From assembly GCA_030613125.1 (NCBI GenBank), contig JAUWMO010000051.1:1-14574 (forward strand): DNA of 14,574 bases, in the 5' to 3' direction. The stretch comes from Bacteroidota bacterium (lineage in GTDB: Bacteria; Bacteroidota; Bacteroidia; Bacteroidales; VadinHA17). Below are positions 1-7,110 of the stretch, one piece after another (positions within the stretch are counted from its first letter, which is position 1; each line of letters opens with the position of its first letter). A program made the position numbers and the translations under genes. The notes beneath the pieces were generated by a model that saw nothing but the letters and a program-made list of their open reading frames with translations, was not told the DNA's origin and did no database searches.

Positions 1-882
1 GGGGAAATGTTCCGTGTATCAATGTTGGATCCTGTAAGCCCACCTGTTACTGACAATGGCGGAGCAGATTTTTCAGAAGATTTCTTCGGAAAAGAAACCA
101 AACTTACAGTATCAGGGCAGTTAGAGGGAGAACTTGGTGCCCTGGCACTTTCACAGATATATACTTTTGGTCCAACTTTCAGAGCTGAAAATTCAAATAC
201 ACCCCGGCATCTGGCCGAATTCTGGATGATCGAACCGGAAATGGCTTTCTATGATATAAATGATAATATGGATCTGGCTGAGGACTTTCTGAAGTACTTA
301 GTGCAATACGTTATTAAAAATTGCAAGCATGATCTGGAGTTTCTGAACAATATGTATGAAAAAGAATTATTAAAAAGATTAAACTCGATAATAGAGCATG
401 ATTTTGTGAGGATGGGATATACCGAGGCTGTTGAAATATTAAAACAGTCAGGCAAAAAATTTGAATTTCCGGTTGGCTGGGGACTCGATCTTCAGGCTGA
501 ACATGAACGTTTTCTTGTGGAAGATTATTTTCATAAACCTGTTATTCTAACTGATTATCCAAAAGAAATAAAAGCATTTTATATGAAGCAGAATGACGAT
601 GGAAAAACAGTTAGGGCGATGGATGTTCTGTTCCCTGGTATTGGTGAAATTATTGGAGGTTCGCAGCGGGAAGAAGATTATAACAAGCTGGAACAAAGAA
701 TAGAAGAACTTAAAATTCCGAAAAAAGAACTGTGGTGGTACCTTGAAACAAGAGAATTTGGGTCAGCACCTCATAGTGGTTTTGGATTGGGTTTTGAACG
801 GATGGTGCTTTTCATAACCGGGATGAGTAACATCAGAGATGTGATCCCATTTCCACGAACACCTAAAAATGCTGAATTCTAA
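1..882 (+). CDS. asnS: Asparaginyl-tRNA synthetase, 3' part (5' end outside window)
   Basis: This enzyme charges tRNA-Asn with asparagine in the cytoplasm, using ATP. The frame is open from base 1, so the gene is cut by the window edge. About 293 C-terminal residues are visible of a protein usually near 460-470, so the N-terminal OB-fold anticodon-binding domain is missing here. The class II catalytic core is clear. The motif 2 region reads FGPTFRAENSNTPRHLAEFW, which is typical of AsnRS, and it is followed by MIEPEMAF. Motif 3 reads GFGLGFERMVLF close to the C-terminus, which ends with IPFPRTPKNAEF. AspRS is the nearest relative, but the TVSGQLEGE and RHLAEFW signatures are those of AsnRS. 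The next gene, rpoN, lies 85 bp downstream on the same strand. Confidence 0.96.
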   Translation, partial: GEMFRVSMLDPVSPPVTDNGGADFSEDFFGKETKLTVSGQLEGELGALALSQIYTFGPTFRAENSNTPRHLAEFWMIEPEMAFYDINDNMDLAEDFLKYLVQYVIKNCKHDLEFLNNMYEKELLKRLNSIIEHDFVRMGYTEAVEILKQSGKKFEFPVGWGLDLQAEHERFLVEDYFHKPVILTDYPKEIKAFYMKQNDDGKTVRAMDVLFPGIGEIIGGSQREEDYNKLEQRIEELKIPKKELWWYLETREFGSAPHSGFGLGFERMVLFITGMSNIRDVIPFPRTPKNAEF

Positions 883-921
883 TAGAAATATAATTATTAT
901 TGGTAATTGAAATATTATTGT

Positions 922-929
922 TAATTTGG
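922..929 (+). promoter_or_regulatory. Possible -7 element upstream of rpoN (7 of 8 matches)
   Basis: The octamer TAATTTGG matches the Bacteroidota -7 consensus TAnnTTTG at 7 of 8 positions. It would give a leader of roughly 30 nt before the rpoN ATG. No clear TTTG -33 box is seen at the expected spacing. A single near-match in AT-rich DNA is weak evidence, and rpoN could instead be read through from asnS. Confidence 0.25.
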
Positions 930-967
930 ATTGGGAAAACTTATAGAATCAGGAAAAATGTAGGGTA

Positions 968-2425
968 ATGCTAAAGCAGAGATTACAACAAAAATTATTG
1001 CAAAAGCTGTCTCCTCAGCAGATCCAGATGATCAAGCTGCTGGAGATCCCTGCAATTGAACTCGAACAAAGGATCAAGAAAGAAATAGAGGAAAATCCGG
1101 TGCTGGAAGAGGGCCCTCAGGAAAATACTTCTGACTCAAATCAGGATGAAGAGATTAATGAAAATAATGTTGAAACTGAGACTGAAGAATTTACTTTGTC
1201 AGACTATCTTAATGATGAAGATATTCCCTCCTATAAGTTGATGACAAGAAATTATTCAAGAGATGATAGGAAAACTGAAATCCCTTTCTCAGTTGGAGAT
1301 ACATTTCATGATCATCTTGAAGTTCAGATTGGTTTAAGACAATTAACGGAAAAGCAGGAAATACTTGGAAAATATATATTAGGAAATATTGATGAAGATG
1401 GGTACTTAAGAAGAAAACCTGAAAATATAGTAGATGACCTGGCATTTTCGATGAATTTAACTACTACTGAAGAAGAGTTAATGGAAGTCTTGAGAATTAT
1501 TCAGGATTTTGATCCTGCCGGAGTAGGAGCAAGAGACTTGCAGGAGTGTCTTTTACTGCAAATTGAACGTAAGGATTTAACTGATCCGGTTGTCAAAATG
1601 GCAAGGCAGATTTTGAAATATCACTTTACTGAATTCACAAAAAAGCACTATGAAAAGATAATTACCCGCATGAATATTAGTGAAGGTGAATTAAAGGAAG
1701 CAATTAGTGATATCATAAAACTCAATCCTAAACCCGGAAGTTCTTACAGTGACCCGCTAAACAAAACAATTCAGCATATTGTACCTGATTTTATTGTTGA
1801 AATCAGAGATGGTATGTGGCAGCTTTCACTGAATTCCAAGAATGTACCCGATCTGCATGTAAGTCGCAGATATGCTGAAATGCTTGAATCCTATAAGAAT
1901 AACAAAGAAAGCCAGTCGAAAGGTCAGAAAGATGCTGTCAGTTTTGTCAAACAAAAACTCGATTCAGCAAAATGGTTTATTGATGCAATAAAACAGCGTC
2001 AAAATACTTTGCTTTTTACCATGGAGGCAATACTTGAGTATCAGGCTGGTTTTTTCGAAGATGAAGATGAGATAAAATTAAAACCAATGATTCTGAAAGA
2101 TATTGCAGAAAAAACCAATCTTGATATTTCAACTATTTCAAGAGTAGCCAACAGTAAATATGTTCAGACTCCCTATAATATATACCCGCTTAAGTTTTTC
2201 TTTTCTGAGGGTATGCAAACAGAAGATGGAGAGGAAGTCTCAACCAGGGAAATAAAAAAGATCCTTAAAGATTGTCTTGATACTGAAAACAAGAAAAAAC
2301 CACTTACAGACGAAAAACTGGCTGAAATACTTAAAGAGAAAGGTTATCGTATTGCCAGAAGAACTGTTGCCAAATACCGGGAACAACTTAATATTCCGGT
2401 AGCCAGACTAAGAAAAGAGCTATAA
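968..2425 (+). CDS. rpoN: RNA polymerase sigma-54 factor
   Basis: This alternative sigma factor directs RNA polymerase to -24/-12 promoters that need an AAA+ enhancer-binding activator. All parts of a full-length 485-residue protein are present. Region I is Gln/Leu-rich at residues 1-46 (LQQKLLQKLSPQQIQMIKLL, then EIEENPVLEEG). An acidic region II linker spans about 50-80 (NQDEEINENNVETETEE). The core-binding domain follows (around DFDPAGVGARDLQECLLLQI). The DNA-binding region includes MILKDIAEKTNLDISTISRV, and the RpoN box ARRTVAKYRE is at about 463-472. The ATG follows a TAG-interrupted out-of-frame ATG and has no strong Shine-Dalgarno. No enhancer-binding protein gene is visible nearby, so the regulon cannot be inferred from this window. 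Confidence 0.97.
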   Translation: MLKQRLQQKLLQKLSPQQIQMIKLLEIPAIELEQRIKKEIEENPVLEEGPQENTSDSNQDEEINENNVETETEEFTLSDYLNDEDIPSYKLMTRNYSRDDRKTEIPFSVGDTFHDHLEVQIGLRQLTEKQEILGKYILGNIDEDGYLRRKPENIVDDLAFSMNLTTTEEELMEVLRIIQDFDPAGVGARDLQECLLLQIERKDLTDPVVKMARQILKYHFTEFTKKHYEKIITRMNISEGELKEAISDIIKLNPKPGSSYSDPLNKTIQHIVPDFIVEIRDGMWQLSLNSKNVPDLHVSRRYAEMLESYKNNKESQSKGQKDAVSFVKQKLDSAKWFIDAIKQRQNTLLFTMEAILEYQAGFFEDEDEIKLKPMILKDIAEKTNLDISTISRVANSKYVQTPYNIYPLKFFFSEGMQTEDGEEVSTREIKKILKDCLDTENKKKPLTDEKLAEILKEKGYRIARRTVAKYREQLNIPVARLRKEL

Positions 2426-2481
2426 CCGGCCGGATTATAAGCTACTTTAACGTGAGTTCAGTATATTAACCATTAATATTC

Positions 2482-2508
2482 AGCAATTTATATTTTATTG
2501 CTTTTTTT
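2482..2508 (+). terminator. Candidate intrinsic terminator after rpoN
   Basis: A 6-bp stem, AGCAAT paired with ATTGCT around a 9-nt AT-rich loop, runs directly into a seven-T tract on the plus strand. This fits a Rho-independent terminator for rpoN, 57 bp past its stop codon. The stem is short and low in GC, so termination may be partial. A separate GC-rich hairpin overlaps the rpoN stop codon (2418-2443) but lacks a U tract. Confidence 0.45.
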
Positions 2509-2521
2509 AATTTGGTGAATT

Positions 2522-2603
2522 CTTTGTGTCTTGGTGTCTTTGTGGCAATTTTTTAAACTAAATACCTGCCACTAAGGCACAAAGGCACGAAAGCCACACA
2601 AAG
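2522..2603. repeat. Imperfect inverted repeat, probable dispersed non-coding repeat
   Basis: The left arm (2522-2547) and right arm (2567-2603) are imperfect reverse complements, with about 20 of 25 aligned positions matching, separated by 19 nt. Both arms are built from short units of the kind CTTTGTGTC / TTTGTGGCA, giving an internal quasi-periodic texture unlike the flanking DNA. From memory, sequences like CACTAAGGCACAAAGGCACG recur as intergenic repeats in many environmental bacterial genomes. That is recollection, not a search. No transposase, terminal direct repeats or target duplication are visible. Confidence 0.55.
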
Positions 2604-2714
2604 AAAACTATTGATAATTAATAAATTATAAGAGTCAGGCTTATATCGAACTCATGTTACGTTAATACATAACTTCATTGCCCTTCAGGATTTTAAACAT
2701 TAACTTTTTACTCC

Positions 2715-2722
2715 TATCTTTG
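2715..2722 (+). promoter_or_regulatory. Bacteroidota-type -7 element, promoter of the PAP2-like gene
   Basis: TATCTTTG is a perfect match to TAnnTTTG. It ends only 13 nt before the ATG at 2736, so transcription starting the usual 5-8 nt downstream would give a leader of under 10 nt. A weak -33 candidate (ATTG at 2687-2690) is 24 nt upstream, longer than the usual 19-21 nt. Confidence 0.55.
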
Positions 2723-2735
2723 TCGGAAATTTATT

Positions 2736-3347
2736 ATGATGGAATCAAGAATAACCTGGATTATTTCAGTTTTGTTTCATCCTTTGTTTATAACCCTGTA
2801 TGGATTAATTATCTTATTTCATTCAGGTTTATATATTTCTTTATTACCGCAAAATCTGAAAAAATGGATTTATATTATCGTTGCTGTTAATACTGCCGTT
2901 ATTCCTTTAAGTCTGACTCCTTTTTATTTATACCGGAAGATTATTAAATCTATTAAAATGAGTAATGCTCAGGAAAGGATTATTCCATTAATAGTTAACA
3001 CATTTTTGTTTTATATCACCTATTATTTACTAACCCGTTATAATGTTCCTGATGTGATCAGGGTTTATATCCTTGCAGGAGCAGTAACACTGTTTATAGC
3101 TTTATTGATATCCTGGAAATGGAAAATATCTCTTCATATGCTTGGTATTGGTGCTCTTACGGGGGTGATATTTTCAGTTTCTTTGCGCTATAATATTGAT
3201 TTCAACCTGTATCTCATTATTCTTATTCTGGTTTCCGGTTTAGTGGGTTATGCAAGGTTGAGAATGAATGATCATAATTCTAAGCAAGTCTATGTTAGCT
3301 ATTTACTTGGAGTCATTATAGCGGGGGTGCTTCTTTATTACCTTTAG
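2736..3347 (+). CDS. PAP2-like integral membrane protein, divergent active site
   Basis: This 203-residue protein is nearly all hydrophobic, with about six membrane segments and no signal peptide. The C-terminal half follows the layout of membrane PAP2 (type 2 phosphatidic acid phosphatase) proteins. SLHM near residues 130-135 sits where PSGH motif 2 would be. ARLRMNDH plus KQVYVSYLLG fits motif 3 (SRxxxxxHxxxD), keeping the Arg and the His at +6 but with Gln in place of the Asp. Motif 1 is reduced to RIIP. The likely substrate class would be lipid phosphates at the inner membrane, but the altered motifs leave activity uncertain. A second in-frame ATG immediately follows the first, so the start could be 2739. 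Its stop codon overlaps the convergent glycosyltransferase stop. Confidence 0.75.
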   Translation: MMESRITWIISVLFHPLFITLYGLIILFHSGLYISLLPQNLKKWIYIIVAVNTAVIPLSLTPFYLYRKIIKSIKMSNAQERIIPLIVNTFLFYITYYLLTRYNVPDVIRVYILAGAVTLFIALLISWKWKISLHMLGIGALTGVIFSVSLRYNIDFNLYLIILILVSGLVGYARLRMNDHNSKQVYVSYLLGVIIAGVLLYYL

Positions 3348-4453
3348 ATTTCTAACAGTAAACGAATCCTATCATCCAGCCACTTTGAATTTATGCCAGG
3401 TAATACCGGTTTATACCTGGCCAATTCCTTAAAAGATGTCACTAATTCAAGTTCTTTTTGATTTCCTTTCAGATAAAATTTCTGCTTATGCAGGAATTCT
3501 GCAAGGTATTCCTGCTCAGTCTGACCAGGTGTGGGAATCAGGATAGCCTTTTTGCCAAGAATACTGAGGTCCATAACTGAGCTATAACCTGACCGGCAAA
3601 TAACAAATTTTGCCTCCTTAATGTAATCTGCAAGCAGGTTAGTATTCAGGTGCGAAACCAATTGTATATTTTGATATATGGTCTGTCCTTGTTTTTTCCA
3701 TGGAAGACCACGTACTATAAGTACAGTATATTTTTCTTTTCTGAGTTGGCGGATCAGTAAATTTTCCAGAATTGTTCGTTGTGGTTCTGGCCCGGAAAGG
3801 ATAGCTACCACATCGAATTTTTTAATCAGTTTTGACGAATGCTCATGTTTTTCTAAAAGAAAACGTGATATAGGACCAATATAATGAATATTCGAAGGTG
3901 TTTTTTCAGGGTGGGAAAGTACTCCTGCCAGACCTCTTGCTTCAGGGAAATCCGGTACCCAGCAGTAATCATATTTTTGAATTATATGAGACGTGAGATA
4001 AAAGAACAATGGTTCTAACAATTTAATAATTTTCGGGAACCGTATTCTTAATTGGTGGGTTATAAATACGGTTTGTACATGTTTATTCCAAAGGCCGTAA
4101 CGGTTGTCAGAAATAACTATGTCTACATTGTGTTTCAGGATAAGAGTTTTCAGATATTGGTGTTCCCGTAATATTCCAAAAATAAGGCGTGGAACAGAAA
4201 AAAGAATTTTTACTGGCAGAGGAAATATACGGGAGTATTTGATTGATGGAAATGGAAATCTGATAAATTGCAGATCAGGAAACTCCGATTTTAACAGATG
4301 AAGTGGTGCTTTATCTGCCCCTATGATAATGTTGAATTTTTCTTGTTTTAACCTGTGGATAATGTAAATATCCCTGCTGGCATGCCCCAGACCCCAATCA
4401 AGAGGACAGAATAAAACAGTTTTTAAATTACCGGAAGATGTTTGATCCTTCAT
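3344..4453 (-). CDS. GT-B glycosyltransferase, MurG/GT28-like
   Basis: A predicted cytoplasmic or membrane-associated glycosyltransferase with two Rossmann-like halves. The N-terminal half opens with KTVLFCPLDWGLGHASRD, whose Gly-rich GLGHASR loop is typical of the MJ1255/MurG-like group. The C-terminal half carries the donor-site region: a CRSGYSSVMDLSILGKKAIL segment, then IPTPGQTEQEYLAEFL, matching the Gly-rich and Q-x-x-N/E-type nucleotide-sugar contacts of GT28. Donor and acceptor cannot be assigned. The frame is open to a TTG at 4489, but that codon lies inside a perfect -7 element (4487-4494), so I choose the ATG at 4453, giving 369 residues. It is convergent with the PAP2-like gene (4-bp stop overlap) and divergent from the hemerythrin gene. 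A role in envelope glycolipid or polysaccharide assembly is inference. Confidence 0.85.
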   Translation of the reverse strand: MKDQTSSGNLKTVLFCPLDWGLGHASRDIYIIHRLKQEKFNIIIGADKAPLHLLKSEFPDLQFIRFPFPSIKYSRIFPLPVKILFSVPRLIFGILREHQYLKTLILKHNVDIVISDNRYGLWNKHVQTVFITHQLRIRFPKIIKLLEPLFFYLTSHIIQKYDYCWVPDFPEARGLAGVLSHPEKTPSNIHYIGPISRFLLEKHEHSSKLIKKFDVVAILSGPEPQRTILENLLIRQLRKEKYTVLIVRGLPWKKQGQTIYQNIQLVSHLNTNLLADYIKEAKFVICRSGYSSVMDLSILGKKAILIPTPGQTEQEYLAEFLHKQKFYLKGNQKELELVTSFKELARYKPVLPGINSKWLDDRIRLLLEI

Positions 4454-4486
4454 TTTAAGGTTATACCAGGGTTTTTTTGAGGTCAA

Positions 4487-4494
4487 CAAAATTA
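4487..4494 (-). promoter_or_regulatory. Bacteroidota -7 element for the glycosyltransferase
   Basis: On the minus strand this reads TAATTTTG, a perfect TAnnTTTG match. It ends 33 nt before the ATG at 4453, giving a leader near 25-28 nt. It overlaps the alternative TTG start at 4489, which argues against that start being used. No TTTG -33 box is obvious. Confidence 0.5.
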
Positions 4495-4547
4495 ACCATT
4501 TTCATTGACTATTATATTAATGAAACGTGGGGTCTATGATATTTGTC

Positions 4548-4578
4548 ATTGTATATGGGACACTGCAGGCTACATTTG
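4548..4578 (+). promoter_or_regulatory. Bacteroidota promoter for the hemerythrin gene
   Basis: ATTG (4548-4551) is followed after exactly 19 nt by TACATTTG (4571-4578), a perfect -7 match with a one-mismatch -33 box at consensus spacing. Transcription would start near 4584, giving a leader of about 27 nt before the ATG at 4611. It lies inside the upstream open frame that reaches back to GTG 4527, so it supports the shorter protein. Confidence 0.55.
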
Positions 4579-4610
4579 TAAAGAGAAAATGTATTAAGTG
4601 TAATAAGGAC

Positions 4611-5024
4611 ATGAACCAGGTAGGTGGACCATTAGAGTGGAAAGAGGAGTATAATGTGAATATTAGTTTCATAGATGAGCATCATCAAAAATTCCTTAAC
4701 ATTCTGAACAATCTTCAGGAGGTCGTTCACCAGGATAATTGCAGCGAAAGGATTTCTGAAATATACTTCTCACTGGTCCATTATGCTGAACATTATTTAA
4801 TCAGGGAGGCGATGTATTTTAAAGAGTATCCCAATTTCATTCATCATCAGGATGCTCATAAAGAATTCATAAACAGAGTTACAAAATTACAGAGGGATTT
4901 TGAGGCAGGGAAAAAAGAAGTTTGTTCGGAAATGTATCAATACCTCCTTGAATGGTTTCAAAATCATATCTTGAAATACGACAAAGAAGCTGTTAATTAT
5001 CTTAAAAGCAAGGGATTAGTATAA
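4611..5024 (+). CDS. Bacteriohemerythrin-like O2-binding protein with shifted ligand spacing
   Basis: A 137-residue four-helix-bundle protein expected to bind O2 reversibly at a non-haem di-iron site in the cytoplasm. The family pattern is clear: W and Y near the N-terminus, IDEHHQKF (helix A His), IREAMYF (bridging Glu), HQDAH (HxxxH), and NHILKYD (HxxxxD). The usual HxxxE of helix B reads HYLIRE here, so His and Glu are separated by one extra residue; aligned on the Glu, the ligand His position is Tyr. The frame extends upstream to ATG 4536 and GTG 4527, which would add about 28 residues including KCIKC. The 4611 start matches the normal family length and the promoter at 4548-4578. The amidohydrolase on the other strand ends 26 bp downstream. 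Confidence 0.85.
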   Translation: MNQVGGPLEWKEEYNVNISFIDEHHQKFLNILNNLQEVVHQDNCSERISEIYFSLVHYAEHYLIREAMYFKEYPNFIHHQDAHKEFINRVTKLQRDFEAGKKEVCSEMYQYLLEWFQNHILKYDKEAVNYLKSKGLV

Positions 5025-5050
5025 GAAACCATCAATTTACAAAACTAACA

Positions 5051-6232
5051 TTATATTATCTTTCTGATTACGCTCTCATCAGTTAATCTGATTTTCTGAA
5101 GATCTAAATTACTGATTAAATTTAATCCTGGCTTTTTCCCCTTTTCAATGGTGCCTAATTCATGGTTCATATTAAGAGCTTTTGCTCCATTTAAAGTTCC
5201 CCATCTGACTATTTCCTCTATATGGATTTCAGGAAAGTATTTTGAGACAGTCTTCATTTCTGACAGAATAGATAAATGAGAATTTGAAGCCAGGCTATCT
5301 GTTCCCAGAGAAATATTTAGATTTTCACGGATAAATAAAGGAATATCTGGTAATTGGTCTTCAATATACAGGTTGGTATTAGGACATAAAACCCAGAATA
5401 TTTTTGAATTGTGCCTGCCGGCAAGCAGGATATCTTCATATGTTGTATATGTATTATGTACAAGCAGGATTTGTTGAACACCCTTAAGGTATTCCAGAGA
5501 GTATCTTAGTGAATTTTCAAATTCCGGTTTCCATTTTTTCAATTCAGGGATTAACTTAGAGAGGACAGAAAACAGGGCCCCCTTTTTTTCTTTAAATAGC
5601 AGGATTTCTCCGGAACTCTCCTGATTATGAATTGAAATTGGTCCATATTTCGTTTTCAGGGTAATCTGCCGAAAAAGATCAGGAGAAACAGAATAAGGAG
5701 CATGTGGTACTATGGTATGCGGATGCGGATATTTTTTTTGAATTAATGATGACAATTTAGTTGCTTGGTTAATAATATCTGAAGCCATTTTTGATTTCAG
5801 CCCATAAACTTCAAGAAAAGTATGATAACGAATCTTATTATCAACCTTTAAATCAAAACTGTCTGAAGTATTTGATATATCACCAACAGCCACAATTCCA
5901 TTACGGATCATTTCTAAATGTGCATTTTTAATAGCTTTACGGATAACTTGTTTAGAAGAAGCCCTGTTTGTACTAATATGAAAAATAAATTGATCTAATC
6001 CACATCTCCCTGGAATTTGATTTTTAAGGTGAGATAATTCCAAATGACAATGAGTATTCACAAAGCCCGGAACAATAATTCCATTATAAAATTCAAGGCC
6101 GGCAATTTCCCGAAGATCTCCTCCTGTATCAATAACTTCCAGTATTTTGCCGGTTTTTTCAACGACAACAATCCCATTTTTAAGTGGTGCCCCTGAAACA
6201 GGGAAAATATAATTAGCCGATATCTTTCGCAT
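5051..6232 (-). CDS. Metal-dependent amidohydrolase / deaminase (SsnA/MtaD/MqnX-like)
   Basis: A 393-residue cytoplasmic amidohydrolase of the ATZ/TRZ type that would hydrolytically deaminate a small, probably purine-like, substrate. An N-terminal beta-sandwich strand pair leads to GIIVPGFVNTHCHLELSH with the metal-binding HxH at 61-63. PHAPYSVS (His177) is the substrate loop seen in adenosine-type deaminases. HNQES (His202, Glu205), LVHN (His259) and GTDSLASN (Asp312) complete the metal and catalytic set. The C-terminal LGTIEKGKKPGLNLI strand segment is also typical. All key residues are intact, so it should be active. Aminodeoxyfutalosine deaminase (menaquinone synthesis) and 5'-methylthioadenosine/S-adenosylhomocysteine deaminase are possible; nothing in the neighbourhood decides. 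It lies 19 bp downstream of the lipoprotein gene and is probably cotranscribed with it. Confidence 0.85.
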   Translation of the reverse strand: MRKISANYIFPVSGAPLKNGIVVVEKTGKILEVIDTGGDLREIAGLEFYNGIIVPGFVNTHCHLELSHLKNQIPGRCGLDQFIFHISTNRASSKQVIRKAIKNAHLEMIRNGIVAVGDISNTSDSFDLKVDNKIRYHTFLEVYGLKSKMASDIINQATKLSSLIQKKYPHPHTIVPHAPYSVSPDLFRQITLKTKYGPISIHNQESSGEILLFKEKKGALFSVLSKLIPELKKWKPEFENSLRYSLEYLKGVQQILLVHNTYTTYEDILLAGRHNSKIFWVLCPNTNLYIEDQLPDIPLFIRENLNISLGTDSLASNSHLSILSEMKTVSKYFPEIHIEEIVRWGTLNGAKALNMNHELGTIEKGKKPGLNLISNLDLQKIRLTDESVIRKII

Positions 6233-6251
6233 TAAAAAAAAGATGATTTTC

Positions 6252-7031
6252 TCAAAGATGTTTACTGTTCATTGCATAGATTATTGTAATACTTCTGATA
6301 TCAGCATGCTTTGACCAGTTTTCTCCTTTATTTTCATGATCAAGGATAAATCCTTTCAGGTGAGTAATATGTGGGTCAGTAGCCTCCAGAGTGATAGTAT
6401 GTCCTTTCCATTTTCCGTCTTTTTTTATTTCACTTTCAGGAAATAAATAACGTTTGCCCTCATCACTCCCGTCATCATACCAAAACCAGGCCCTGACAGC
6501 AGGTTTTTCCGACCCGTCATCAGAATACATTTTAATTGTGGCCCTGATAATATAAGAGCCCAGTTGTTTTACAGGGACATTAAAAGGAAGTTTGATTCTT
6601 TTTCCATCTGCCGGTAAATGCCATTCGGCTTTTCCCGACCATAAATTTAAAGGTTCTGAATTGTTTTCTTGAGAATACCTTTGACTTCTGATTTCACTTT
6701 CCAGCTTGCTTAAATTATCAATAACTTTTTCATAGATCTCCTCAAGTTCATCCGGTTTGTCTGCATAGTAAGCAAGCGTTGTTTCAAGTTCTGTTATATT
6801 ATAACTATAGCTTTCAATAATTTTTTTGTAATTGCTTATAGAATCTTTGCCTGGATAATTGATCATAATTTTGTGATTGCCAAGAATACCATCGGCAAGA
6901 TGAATATCCACAAGAATAGGTATAAGAGTTTCAGCAGGAATGATATCTTTCTTCCTTACATTCTTTTCATAATCGCTACATGATATAATGAGAACAAGGA
7001 ATCCTAATATGAACCACACATTAAATTTCAT
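6252..7031 (-). CDS. DUF4296-like lipoprotein with C-terminal beta-rich domain
   Basis: A 259-residue predicted lipoprotein. A hydrophobic segment ends in the lipobox LIISC, so Cys18 would be lipidated after signal peptidase II cleavage. The following S/D residues do not settle inner versus outer membrane location. Residues about 30-115 (ETLIPILVDIHLADGIL, then the Leu/Tyr-rich TLAYYADKPDELEEIYEKVI) match the Bacteroidota DUF4296 pattern. The C-terminal half (about 130-259) has alternating hydrophobic strands and Trp-rich segments (AWFWYDDGSD, GENWSKHADI) suggesting a beta-sandwich, possibly ligand- or glycan-binding. Function is unknown. It sits between the LolC/E-like permease (79-bp gap) and the amidohydrolase (19-bp gap). 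A 7-of-8 -7 match at 7083-7090 (minus-strand TACTTTGG) could give it its own promoter. Confidence 0.8.
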   Translation of the reverse strand: MKFNVWFILGFLVLIISCSDYEKNVRKKDIIPAETLIPILVDIHLADGILGNHKIMINYPGKDSISNYKKIIESYSYNITELETTLAYYADKPDELEEIYEKVIDNLSKLESEIRSQRYSQENNSEPLNLWSGKAEWHLPADGKRIKLPFNVPVKQLGSYIIRATIKMYSDDGSEKPAVRAWFWYDDGSDEGKRYLFPESEIKKDGKWKGHTITLEATDPHITHLKGFILDHENKGENWSKHADIRSITIIYAMNSKHL

Positions 7032-7110
7032 GATTCGAAATTACTATTTTTCAAAATAATTAACTATTTCGTGTAAAGGGTCCCAAAGTATTTTAATTGA
7101 AATTTAATTA

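Noticed and set aside
2678..2890. 70-codon plus-strand frame overlapping the PAP2-like gene start
   Set aside because: Most of it overlaps the better-supported PAP2-like frame, and the promoter -7 element lies within it.
4527..4610. 28-residue N-terminal extension of the hemerythrin with a KCIKC motif
   Set aside because: It is not seen in normal family members as far as I know, it needs a start upstream of the best promoter, and the resulting length would exceed the family norm. Recorded under findings as checkable.
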